Shown here piece by piece: positions 11,070-21,760 of a stretch of 64,000 bases of DNA (positions within the stretch are counted from its first letter, which is position 1; every line of letters begins with the position of its first letter). The DNA lies in assembly GCA_963920575.1 (NCBI GenBank), contig OY986971.1:9984779-10048778 (forward strand). The letters run 5' to 3'. Made by a program: the position numbers and the translations under genes. The notes under the pieces were generated by a model. It had not been told where the DNA came from, did not search any database, and saw only the letters and a program-made list of their open reading frames with translations. Origin of the DNA: Narthecium ossifragum. Lineage: Eukaryota > Streptophyta > Magnoliopsida > Dioscoreales > Nartheciaceae.

Positions 11070-12261
11070 GCTGCTTACAGCGGTGCCCCGGTGTAAAGGG
11101 CTCGTCACATTGGAAGCAAAGTCCTTGTGATCTTCGTTGTTGCAGTTCAGTTAAAGATAGCTGTCTCCGTTGAGGTTGGACGATAGTTTGAGTCTGACTA
11201 GGAGTCCTAGTTTGAGTAGGATTAGGAGTCCTAGTCTCACTCGAACTCCAGTTTGCGGGCGCGGCACGGGCAGCGGAGGCTGGACGGGTAGGTGCAGGTG
11301 TTGTCCTTGCCGTGGCATGCCGGATCGCGTACTGCTTCGCCTCATGAGTCTTGGCGTAGCTGATGGCCTCGGCTATGGTGGCTGGTCTAGCGAGCTGAAC
11401 GTCGTACCTGATGGCCGGCTTCAGTCCGCTGATGAAGAGACTCAGTACAACATCCCGAGCTAAGTGTGGAACACGACCTAGACCTCGGTCGAACCGGATC
11501 TGGTGGTCTCAGACTGAGCCATCTTGCTGAATCCGAGTGAGTTCGCCGATGGGGTCCTCGTAGGTCGTTGGTCCATAGCGCAAGTGCAAGGCATGCTGGA
11601 AGGTATGCCATGTTGCGCACTCATTCGTATCCTTTGACAGCTGGTACCATGTCTAGGCATCTCCATCGAAGTGATAGGCGGCGTAACGGACCTTCTCTCG
11701 TTCATGGATAGGGTGGTAAGAGAAGAACTGCTCCGCCTTGAGAATCCAGTGAGTAGGATCTGTAGCTCCATCATAGCGGGGGAAGTCCATGCGGGGAATC
11801 CGGGCAGCAAAGGGTTGCTCACGGATTGGGTCATGGGGTTGTTCATATGCAGGTGGGGTGTGAGGAGGGAAGTAATGGGGTGGTGCAGGAGCTGGATTGT
11901 AGGGGACATATGGAGGGGGCGCAGGCTGCTGGTATGGAGGGGGGTGATAGGTTGGATATAGAGGCTGATGTGGTGGAGGTGGAAGGATAGTGGAGCCAGG
12001 TGGTGGTGGGAAGGTGGTGGGCCCGGCCAGGGGTGTGGTGTGGGCTGGTTGAGCTGGTTGGGTGGGAGGGGTAGGACCTGGTCTAACCAAGATGTAGTTG
12101 GGACTAGGGCCGAATCCCTCCTGGATGGGGACCGGTTCATGAGGAGTCTTAAGGGGACTAGGAGTTGTGGTAGGAGGCTGGTTAGGATTAGGGTTAGGGT
12201 TACCTTGCTCTCCTGCTGTTCCTGGACTCTGTCTCTGCATCTGCAAGGCCATGAACGCCAT
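11070..12261 (-). pseudogene. gag: G2 gag
   Basis: A proline-rich N-terminal region (NPNPNPNQPPTTTP and many PPP runs) is followed by the retrotransposon gag core: MDFPRYDGATDPTHW, then FFSYHPIHEREKVRYAAYHF. A CCHC zinc knuckle (CFQCDEPFTPGHRC) lies near 11075-11120. Gag packages element RNA in cytoplasmic particles. The frame carries a TAG at 11653 (family has Trp) and a TGA near 11507 (Arg expected), but no frameshift. It continues in the same frame into the integrase part. The start at 12261 is the first Met; an upstream start is possible. Confidence 0.85.
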
Positions 12262-12454
12262 CCTCTCCGAGATCTCGAGATCAAGGCTTGCGTCTCATGC
12301 TGCGAAGTTTGAAGGGACATCAGCGATCCCTTGATACCGTCGATCTCTTCTCTGGTTACGGAAAGGTCCCGCTCCTTGGAAGCACTTACGGTGGTATCTC
12401 CTGCCATCAACGCAGCTTTTGGAAGGCTTTGGGCCGCACAGTCGACGGAACGGA

Positions 12455-12466
12455 GCTCTGGTACCA
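12455..12466 (-). promoter_or_regulatory. G2 primer binding site (initiator Met tRNA)
   Basis: The minus strand reads TGGTACCAGAGC three bases from the 5' LTR. It is complementary to the 3' end of plant initiator tRNA-Met with one difference from the usual TGGTATCAGAGC. Confidence 0.85.
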
Positions 12467-12469
12467 AGT

Positions 12470-13330
12470 TGTTACGCCGAGCCTTCTCGTAGGCACGGGT
12501 ACCTGGTCTCAGTTCCTCCTTAGCCAAATCTATGGCTAGTTCGTGAGATACCTTTAGGGTTTTAGGAGAAGGACCCTAGGTATTCGACGAAGAAGGTGAA
12601 GACTGGAGGTAGGAGACGGAAGAGAAGAGGATACCTTGCAGATCCTCTTGGGGTTGGCTGGTTACTCTTGGAGATCCACGGCAAGGAAGGTGGAAGAAGA
12701 GGGGCAGCGGCCAAAGAGGATGCCGGGGATGGAGACGTGAGAGGTGGCTGATAGCGGCGGATGACGGCGGTGGTTGGTGGTAGCTGGCTGGTGGAGAAGG
12801 CCAGCAGTAGAGAGAGAAACGTGGGAAGGGCTGGTGATGGTGGAATATTAAGTTATGGCTACTCCTAAGATATCCTACTTAACTACTAACTTTATTCTTT
12901 AATGCATAAAACCCTAATACAAGCTATGGAGGTCCTTTTATAAAGGCCTCAAAGAGTTCTACTCCAACTAGAGAACTACCTTGTTGAAATCAGCAAGTAA
13001 ACATCCTTTCCTACTAAGACTCAATCATATCTCAAACTTCCTAACAACCTGGACTCAAAAATAGGAACTAATAAAGCAAAGCATAATCTGGACTCCAACT
13101 AGGAAATCAACTAGGAAAGTAAGTAAGAACTAACTAAAGAAGTAACCAGCTAGGAATAGGATTCCTTAAGACTGGCTTTGGCTTGGGACCTGGTCCAAGG
13201 CTTGGTTCTCCTAGGAGGTGGGGCCTGACCTGCGTGGGTCCCTCCTGGGCCTACCCCACGAGTGGGCCCTGCCCCAGAATTGGGCTCGGGTTGGTCTAGC
13301 CCAGGTTGAGCGGGACTTCGAACCGTATCA
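12470..13330 (-). mobile_element. G2 5' LTR (right)
   Basis: TGTTACGCCGAGCC...ACCGTATCA, followed directly by the GAGGA duplication. Confidence 0.95.
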
Positions 13331-14423
13331 GAGGATTGAATCGCGTTCTTACCCTTTTGAGCGGATTTATGGCTTTCCTCGCATTTAAATACTTGGTTGA
13401 TAGTAGTTTAAATGCTTATTGCTTCTCTAGTCGTTAGCTAACTATGAGTGTTAGCTAACGTGGTATTGTGGAACCTTAGCCCGTTGCCGACGAGTGCCGA
13501 GGGCTATTATATAACTGTTGAACCTATAATTGATGTTGTGGCATGTAGAGACATCTAGGATAGATGTTTGCATAGGTTCATGCATTGTATGCATTAGAGG
13601 CATATCAAGTTAGCCGGGCGATGGGTTGATCGCCGATCCGAGGCTCTTGGGTAGCTCGGATCTAGCCTTAGGACCGTGGCTGGGTAGTCAGGATTAGGGC
13701 GTGATTGTTTAATCAGAATCTCATGTTTTTGAGGATGTCTTCCAAGGCTAAGCACTAAGGATGGATGTCGATGCGTTCCCGACATGGGTTCCCAAGGCAT
13801 GGGAATCCTGCTTGGGTAAGGGTGATCCTGCATGTTACTGTTTCGTGGCCTCCTGGTAACTTGTTTAAGAGAGAGGTTTCATAACATGAGCCCTTGGGAC
13901 ATCGGTAGGGGTTGTGGGACCCCGTGACATTCCTTAGGCTTGAGCGGGAAGACATCACTGTTGTTGTTTTCCTCCTTTCAGTGTGTCGTAGAGTAGAACC
14001 CTACTGAGCTTATTGCTCACTCCTACTCGGGTTGCGTTTGCAGGTGCAGGCGCCAAGTCTTCCTCACTAGAGCCGGCGGGAGCGACCTTTGGCGGCGCGA
14101 GTGCTTCCAGAGGCGTCTGTGGTTGCTGGAGGATGACTATTGTACTTTTTGTAGTTTTGTATATTATAAACATCTTTCGAGGATTTTTGGATTATTGTAT
14201 AATATCTTTTTGCTTGGAGGAGTTTGATAAAATTTATATCAGATGTTTAAACAGTACAACTTGATATATTTATGAATTGAATTACAGCTTTACCTCTGGA
14301 GTTAAAATTGTTTAAGATTATCTCTTCTTTTTCACAAATGTATTGCACCAGTTGGATGTGAATTGTGATAGGAACCCTCACGCCCCGTATTGGATGGGTT
14401 TTCTGGGTCGGGGTGTGACAACT

Positions 14424-14435
14424 TGGTATCAGAGC
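14424..14435 (+). promoter_or_regulatory. G1 primer binding site (initiator Met tRNA)
   Basis: TGGTATCAGAGC, three bases after the 5' LTR end TGACA, is complementary to the 3' end of plant initiator tRNA-Met. It fixes the LTR boundary and orientation. Confidence 0.95.
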
Positions 14436-14624
14436 AGGCTGTAGGTCCCAGGGATAGGATTAGGCTTGCGGTTAAGGTTTTGAGCGTGGATTGGAATAGT
14501 TCTAGGAGTAGAGCTTCCATGTGTGCTTGTTCGTGCTCATGTGTGTTGTGCTTTTACTTTGTTGATTGCTATTGTGTTTTGATTTCTTACGGGTGGACGC
14601 TTGTCGTCTCTAGTAAACGTGCAG

Positions 14625-15970
14625 ATGGCTGGGAGCGGGGCTAGCTGTCCAGTCTTGAGTCGTGGTAGTGTACGCAATGAGCGCGCCGCTCGACGGGCCT
14701 TAGGGGGGCAACGCAGCCTTGCCCCGGGCACCTGCACCAGAGCCAGAGCCGAGGATTGAGGTCGTGATGGAGGAGGATGCTTCTTTCATCGCCGATGAGG
14801 TCTCTCCTCCAGTCGACCAGCGTGTTGTTGTGACAGTGGTGGTCGACTTCCAGAGGCTGAACCCGCCTAGGTTCAGCGGTGCTAGAGGCGACCCAGCAGT
14901 GCCGGATGACTGGCTAGAGGGAGTCAGTCGCGTCCTTGACACTCTGTTCGTTCAGGATGACCGGATTCGGGTCAGACTTGCCACGTTCCAGCTCGACGGG
15001 GACGCTTTGGACTGGTGGCGCTTTGTTCAGGCCGCCAGGGACGGGAGTGACCCATCGTGGGTCGTGTTTCGTTCGTCTTTTCTTGGCACGTTCTTTCCCC
15101 GCAGTGCGCGCTCGACCCTTGTCCGTGAGTACCATACCCTTTCTCAGGGTACTCAGTCGGTAGTGCAGTATGCAGCTAGGTTCACTAGACTAGCCAGATT
15201 TGCCGGGGCGGTGTCGACGGACCCTCTTGCCAGAGCTGAGCAGTTCCAGTGGGGGCTTAGGCCCGAGCTCAGACGGCTGATCGCGGCTCAGCACGCTAGC
15301 ACTTACGCAGAGGCGTTGGACTGTGCCTTAGCAGTTGAGGCCTAGTTGCAGGAGCTGGGGCCCAAGGCAGTCCAGCCAACATTGTCTGCGAATGCCAGTG
15401 GCCGAGGACAGCCGCAGAGAGCAGCTCAGGGTAGAGGAGGTTCGTGGAGGCAGCAGAGATACTCACGACACCGGCAACCATACCAGCGTCACCCACCCAA
15501 GTACCAGCAGCAGCCCAGGCAGGGAGGCCAGCCACTTCTCACGACTGGGCCTCAGGGGCAGACGTCCGGGAGAGGAGACCAGAGCCAGCAGCTAGCGCTT
15601 GGACCTCCCATGTGCTACGAGTGCCAGCAGCCAGGGCACTTTCGCCAAGACGGCCCGACGTTGAGGGCGCAGTCCGTTCGTGGCGGAGCAGGCGGAGGTT
15701 GGCTGACACCAGGAGCCGGGAGAGGCGGAGGTCGTGGCGGAGGTCGAGGCGGTCCCAGAGGGGGAGTGTACGCACTTCCAGACCGCGAGTACCCAGACCG
15801 AGTTCAGCCACCTTTCCAGTTCTATCAGTACTCGCCACCCGAGCAAAGTCTAGCTCTTCCACCAGCCCCATTTGACCCTCCTGTTCTCAAAGGTACCTTT
15901 CAGCTTTTCAGTTCATTTGTAGATGTTCTGATAGACTCTGGGGCGTCGCATTGTTTTGTAGCTAGAGCGA
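14625..15970 (+). pseudogene. gag: G1 gag
   Basis: From the ATG at 14625 the frame shifts by one near 14710. The main gag frame then runs through LNPPRFSGARGDP, WLEGVSRVLDTLF, LDGDALDWWRF and YHTLSQGTQSVVQYAARFTRLARFA, the capsid-like core. An in-frame TAG at 15343 stands where CAG would fit. A zinc knuckle near 15613 reads CYECQQPGHFRQDGP, and the last Cys of CCHC is Gly. Arg/Gly-rich repeats follow. The frame then enters protease and shifts again near 15970. Confidence 0.88.
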
Positions 15971-18793
15971 GTGTGTGGCATCGCTAGGGCTAGAGACTGA
16001 GCCACTTGGAGTCACACTACACCTAGACACATCGGTCGGTGAAGGAGCTCGTGTTGAGCTGATCTGCCGTTCTTGCGAGTTGGAGGTTGGGGGCCTCCGT
16101 ATCTTTCTAGACCTTCGGGTGCTAGACATGGTCGGATTCGACGTAATTCTCGGTATAAATTGGCTGACTTCATACTGAGTCGTCATCGACTGTGGCCATC
16201 CCAGGGTGACTGCTTGGACACCTGACGGCACTCGTTTCGTCTTGCTGGGGGATCGCCAATCGGCCGATTCCCTCATGTGTGGTTGTTTTCCCAGGCGCGA
16301 GGGCCAGCTGTCAGCTTTACTGGCGCGCCTTTCCTTGTTCGCTGCAGAGGGCAGTCGAGAGAGCAGTTTGCCGGCAGTAGTTTGTGAGTTCGCTGATGTT
16401 TTTCCAGACGAGCTACCAGGCCTTCCTCCTTCCAAAACAGTAGACTTCTAGATAGATCTTGTACCGGGTACCGAGCCGATCTCTTTGCCAGCCTTCAGGA
16501 TGGCACCAGCAGAGCAGAGGGAGCTGAGGGTCCAGCTGGACGGGTTGATCGACAGAGGTTTCATCCGTGCCAGCACGTCGCCTTGGGCAGCTCCTGTGTT
16601 GTTCGCAAAGAAGAAGAACGGTACGCTTCATCTTTGCATTGATTACAGGAAGCTGAACAGGGTGACGGTGAAGAACAAGTATCCGATGCCGAGGATTGAT
16701 GACTTGTTCGACCATCTCCGAGGCTCTTCGGTCTTTTCGAAGATCGATCTCCGTACCGGCTACCACCAGCTGAGGATTCGGGATTGTGACATCCCGAAGA
16801 CGGCTTTTCGTATGAGGTACGGGTTGTACGAGTTCACGGTGATGTCATTCGGCCTGACGAACGCACCAGCGGCATTCATGGATCTGATGCAGAGGGTCTT
16901 CTGACCGTACCTAGATCAGTTCGTGGTGGTGTTCATCGACGACATCCTAGTCTACTCACGCACATAGGAGGAGCACGAGTAGCATCTGAGGACAGTATTG
17001 TAGTTGTTGAGGGGGCATAGGCTATACGGTAAAGCCTCCAAATGTGAGTTCTGGCTTCCTGAGGTACAGTTTCTGGGGCACGTGGTGTCAGCGGCAGGCA
17101 TTTCAGTTGATCCGGCCAAGGTGGAGGCAATACTACAGTGGCAGAGATCGTCGATAGTGTTCGAGATCCGTAGCTTCCTCGGCTTGGCGGGGTACTACCG
17201 GAGGTTTGTGTGGGACTTCTCCAGGGTTGCAGGGCCGCTGACCAGACTGACACAGAAGGTGGTCCCGTTTCTTTGGGACGATGCTTGCGAGCATGCGTTC
17301 ATCCAGTTGAGGACCAGACTGACGAGTCCACCGATCCTGATAGTTCCAGAGCGAGGCGTCAGCTACAGTGTCTTTTGCGACGCCAATGGGGAGGGTCTAG
17401 GTTGTGTACTGATGCAGGAGGGCCATGTGGTGGCCTACGGTTCCAGGCAACTGAAGACCCATGAGAGGAACTATCCTGTCCACGATCTCGAGCTTGCAGC
17501 AGTTGTCTTCGCTCTGAAGACGTGGCGACACTCCTCTACGACGAGCTGTTCCTGGTGTACTCGGACCACAAGAGTTTGAGGCACGTGTTCACCCAGCGTG
17601 ACCTCAACCTCAGGCAGCGGCGGTGGATGGAGCTATTAGAGGACTACGACTTTGAGTTGCATTACCACCCGGGTAAGGCAAACGTCGTAGCAGACGCTCT
17701 CAGCAGGCAGACCAGAGACAGCAGAGTGACCTTGGCAGCGGTGTCAGCTCGGCAGTGGCAGATGCTAGAGACAGTTAGTCAGTTTGGGCTTGACTTCGAG
17801 GACCAGGCGGTAGGCGGTTTCCTGTATGCTATTCACAGCATTCCAGTTCTTTGGCCAGAGTGATCGAGGCACAGGCGGGAGACCCAGAGCTCGTGGAGAC
17901 CCGTGCTGCGGTCAGCACCGAGCACGCGGTTGAGGGCTGGACAGTGTCGGCAGACAGCGGTCTACTCTTCACAGGCAGAGTTGCAGTTCCAGCAGACCCC
18001 GCGTTACGAGAGGAGATCCTTCACGAGTTCCACCACTCCTGTTTCGCCGTTCACCGTGGGAGCACCAAGATGTACCACAATCTACGCCGATAGTTTTGGT
18101 GGTGCGGGATGAAGAGGTCAATAGCAGAGTTTGTTTCCAGATGCCTCACCTGTCAGAAGGTGAAGGCAGAGCACAGATGGACACCAGGTTTGCTGCAGCC
18201 ACTTCCAGTGCCTGACTGGAAGTGGGAACATATAGCGATGGATTTCTTCACCGGGCTACCCAGGACACTTAGGGGGAATGATACGATTTGGGCCATCATC
18301 AATCGACTGACCAAATCGGCTCATTTCCTCCCCATGAGGACGACAGATCAAGTTGCCAGACTGAGCCAGAGGTACATCGACGAGGTAGTACGACTGCACG
18401 GCATCCCAGTGTCGATAGTGTCAGACAGAGATCCCAGATTCACCGGCAGGTTCTGGAGCAACTTCCAGGACTCCTTGGGGACGACACTGACTTTCAGCAC
18501 AGCTTTCCACCCTCAGACAGACGGACAGTCGGAGCGGACGATCCAGATCTTGGAGGCTATGCTCAGAGCATGTGTGCTAGACGCTGGAGGTACTTGGGAG
18601 CAGCACGTGACTCTTGTAAAGTTTGCCTACAACAACAGCTTTCAGGCCAGTTTGGGTTTTTCACCCTTTGAGGCGTTGTGCGGCAGACCATGTCGCTCAC
18701 CTGTGTGTTGGACGGAGATTGGGGAGGCTTCCCTTACCGGTCTGGACATCATCAGACAGTCGTCAGAGAGGTTGGCTCTGATCAGACAGAGAC
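15883..18793 (+). pseudogene. pol: G1 pol: protease, RT, RNase H, integrase (5' part)
   Basis: Protease active site VLIDSGASHCF is near 15925-15960. RT core follows: [39 protein letters not shown], and the catalytic FIDDILVYS near 16932. RNase H has [13 protein letters not shown], and VYSDHKSL after a frameshift at about 17520. Integrase has the CLTCQKVK zinc site, MDFFTGLP, SDRDPRFTG and HPQTDGQSERT. Stops lie at 16902, 16965, 16980, 17001 and 18091, mostly where Arg or Gln codons (CGA, CAG) are expected. Frameshifts lie near 15970, 17520 and 17855. A solo LTR with GAGAC duplication splits integrase at 18794. Confidence 0.93.
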
Positions 18794-19165
18794 TGTGAGG
18801 ACCCGTCCCTCTACTCCTGTGGCTCGTCGTGGACCCCAAGGGCAATTTGGTAAATTGTGCATTGTCGGCTAGTTTCACACCCGCGTGGGCACACACTGAC
18901 CATGTTTGTGGTAATGTTTGGATAGAATGGTTAGTGGGACCCGGGATCGAAAGATCCGGGCTTGGGCTTAAGTTTTAGCCCAAGTCTAGCTTCTTGTGAA
19001 AGACGGATCGATCCTTCCTTGCTAGAATGATCTATCGGTCAATGCCAGGAAGTCGGATCATTGAGAAGGATCGATCGTTCCTCTTGGGACGGATCGATCG
19101 CTCTCTTGGACGGATCGATCGCTCCTCTTGGACGGATCAATCCTGCTTAAGTCGGTTCATTTGTC

Positions 19166-19172
19166 TATAGAA
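19166..19172 (+). promoter_or_regulatory. TATA-like box of the family A LTR at 18794
   Basis: CTATAGAACGGACG lies at the place of CTATAAAACGAACG in the related LTR at 37048. Four to five GATCGATC-type words (19010-19143) lie directly upstream. Confidence 0.45.
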
Positions 19173-19825
19173 CGGACGTAACCTTCTTCCTTGAATCTCT
19201 TTTGAAATCCGAGTTCTTGAGCTAAGATTTTCTGGATTTCGAAGAGGTTGTGGACGATCCAAGGCCTAGCAGCTGGGATTGAAGCTGCTATTGCATGTGT
19301 AGGGATCCTACCTACATTTCTTCAGGGTTTTTGGAAGTTTTTCCGGTTGTCTGTGATCTTTTGCTTAGATCTCGTTATACACTTGTTAGATTATAGTATT
19401 TCCACCGGTTTTGGACTCGTAGTCCTTCGTACTACTAGATCCCAGATTTTCCGACGGTATTTCTCGCCGGAGGGTTGCCGGAGAACCCATCGCGATCGAT
19501 CCTTCTGCGAGAGGGATCGATCCTTCTTTGTTGGTTGTTCGTGGATAAAACGTCGATCTCGCGGGGACGAGACCTCTATTTTATTTCCGAGCAAATCATA
19601 TTTTAATTTCATTTCAGGAAATTGTAGGCACCACACCCCTGGATCTGCCGATCGGCAGATCCATCATTTACATCCCCGTAGGGAATACCTCCGATTCAAG
19701 ATCCAATAAAAATAAAGTATTTTTCCATAGCAAAAGAAAAATAAAATGAAGAGGAAATGAATGACGTGAGGCCATGGACCAACACGTTCATTGTCATGCA
19801 GGATATCTTTGTCGTCGGGGGTTTG

Positions 19826-19975
19826 AGTTCTTTGTTGCCGGAGCTTTGAGTTCTTTGTTGCCGGAGCTTTGAATTTCTGTTGCCGGAGCTTTGAGTTCTT
19901 TGTTGCCGGAACTTTGAGTTTCTGTTGCCGGAGCTTTGAATTTCTGTTGCCGGAGCTTTGAGTCTTTGTTGGAGT
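19826..19975. repeat. tandem repeat, 22-23 bp unit, about 6.5 copies
   Basis: The unit TTTGAGTTCTTTGTTGCCGG plus AGC repeats with small changes (GAATTTC variants one base shorter). It lies in the U5 part of the 3.3-kb LTR. Confidence 0.85.
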
Positions 19976-21750
19976 TGGGGGAGATGTTATCCGAGTATTC
20001 ATCACCAGCTTTCCGAGGCTACTGGGCTGGATGAAAACCGTCCGAGAATATCTTCAGATGTCTTCTGAGCTTCGCCGCAAGATCCTCAGGGCTGCTGGAG
20101 TCCAGGGATGTCGTTTGAGCGTCGAAACTGGTGTCGTTCACGCGTCGAAGCTGGTGGCGTCGAAGGCGTGTTGTCCGAGCGTCGAAGGCTAGGCCGTTCG
20201 AGCGTCGAAGTTGATGTTGTGCATGTGTCGGAGCAGGTGGGAAGTTTGCATCCAAGCTCCATCGCCATGGCAGCTGGACCCTATGAAGCCAGCTGGAACT
20301 TAGAGGAGCGTAGGATAGAGGGAATTGCCGTCTGGAACAGAGGAAGCCGATTGGAACAGAGGAAGCCGTTGAAGAACTCGCCGAACCTTGGAGCTGCGAG
20401 CGAATGGCGACGAACGGCTGGTGACGGATCTCGCTGGACGAGATTTCGATGGACGTAGGTGTTGATGCTACCGCGAGCTTTAGGCTACGCGAGACGGTGG
20501 CGACGGATCCGATGTCATGTGCTGGGGATGTCGTTGGAATGGGTTCGGGTGATGGGTTCCTCCTTAGGCGGCGATGGGTTCCGGCTGGGCAATGAGCTCT
20601 TTGGACTCCGTCGGCTGGAACAGAGGAAGACGAGTTCTTTGGGGTTCCTCCGGCTGGATAACAGCGATGGGCTCTTTTGAGATCCACTGGCTGGATCATA
20701 GGAAGCAGGGGAGGCGTCATTCTTTGAAGCCGTTGGACATGAGGGAGTGCCTGGATACGTTCTCCATCGCCGTCGTCGTCGAGGAAGCTGACTGGAGCGC
20801 CTCGCGGGAGGTATGGGCCGAGCGGAGAACTTGCCGCTGGAACTTGAGGGCGCCGACTGTGCGAATATTTGAGAACAAGATCCGACCTCTATTGTCGTTG
20901 ATGAAGTTGGTTTGAAACTGGGAACACACCAGCTTGAACAGGGGATCACACCGGCTGGAGCTTGAGAACGTCGGCTTAAAGGCTCGAGAGCGCCTGGGTT
21001 TGGACTTCGCCGCCTGCGGGGACGTAGCCGGAGCGGAGGAAGTCAGCGACTGGAGTGCAAGGACGTTGGCTGGGAGCTTAGGGACGTTGGCTGGAAGCTT
21101 GGAGACGTTCGCTGGAAACAGAGATCAAAACAGGGGAAGCTGTCTTCAAAGCCGCCGGGAGAGAGAGAGCCTTGGCTCGATCTCCGTCGCCGGCGAGGAA
21201 CCAAGCTGGAGCAGCTTCGCTGGAGGTCTAAGCTGCGGGTGACGAGCAAGAGAATGAAGCTTAGGCCGCGAGATCAACGAGCCTCCTACAGCATCGACCC
21301 AGAGACGCGAGCGTCTCAATGGGTTCCGGCTGTGTTGGCTGGATCTGCGCCGTCCGGTGGTGCGCAGCGTCGGAGCACCTCTAGAACCTCTTCGTCTTCA
21401 AGCCTCCAAGCACTCTTTCGAAGATGTGAACCTCTTGACAAGAACCCGACGTCTTCCTCCGGCCTTCCACCTCCGACGAGCCTTTGGGTTGGATGAGGAA
21501 TGACGATGGGTTTCTCTGGTTGGGCAGCGGCGATGGAGACGCCTTTGGGTTTGGAACTGAGATCCTTGGGCTGGACGGCGACGGCGAGGTGCTCCTTGGG
21601 CTGTGCGAGATCTCCTTGGCTGGGCGACGACGGCCTCTCTCCTCTCGAGCTCTCTCCTCCTTTGTATCAGCTTCTGCTCCTCTGCTTCTTTGCTTCGATG
21701 CCTTTTCTCTCTACATTTTGCCCAGCCCCCTATTCAGCTTTCACCCTCCT

Positions 21751-21760
21751 CCTTTTATAG
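21751..21760 (-). promoter_or_regulatory. TATA box of the 3.3-kb LTR
   Basis: CTATAAAAGG on the minus strand, about 30 bp before the CT/GA-rich presumed leader start. Confidence 0.6.

Larger units (their letters stand above)
8465..13330 (-). mobile_element. G2: gypsy chromovirus deletion derivative nested in the G1 LTR
   Basis: A complete insertion: LTRs 8465-9338 (874 bp) and 12470-13330 (861 bp), each TGTTA...GTATCA, flanked by a perfect duplication GAGGA (8460-8464, 13331-13335). Removing it restores the sequence seen in the G1 3' LTR. The PBS lies inside the right LTR and the PPT inside the left LTR, so the element runs leftward. The internal region is only 3131 bp: gag and integrase-chromodomain remain, while protease, RT and RNase H are missing. 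The LTRs look nearly identical apart from a 12-bp duplication, so insertion is fairly recent. Confidence 0.96.
7171..14420 (+). mobile_element. G1 5' LTR (about 2.38 kb once G2 is removed)
   Basis: Starts TGTGAGGGCCTGTCC and ends GGGGTGTGACA directly before the PBS. The 7171-8464 part matches 25029-26230 of the 3' LTR. G2 with its duplication interrupts at 8465-13335, after which the match resumes at TTGAATCGCGTTC. Palindromic GGTCGACC-type repeats fill 7996-8345. Confidence 0.92.

Noticed and set aside
14424..14435. Possible tRNA gene fragment
   Set aside because: Only the 12 bases complementary to the tRNA 3' end are present, next to an LTR; it is a primer binding site.
19826..19975. CRISPR-like array
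   Set aside because: The 22-23 bp units are contiguous with no unique spacers, and the context is a plant LTR; it is a tandem repeat.
20019..20720. 233-codon minus-strand frame in the 3.3-kb LTR
   Set aside because: Lies in a GC-rich, internally repeated LTR leader with frames open on both strands; no domain seen.
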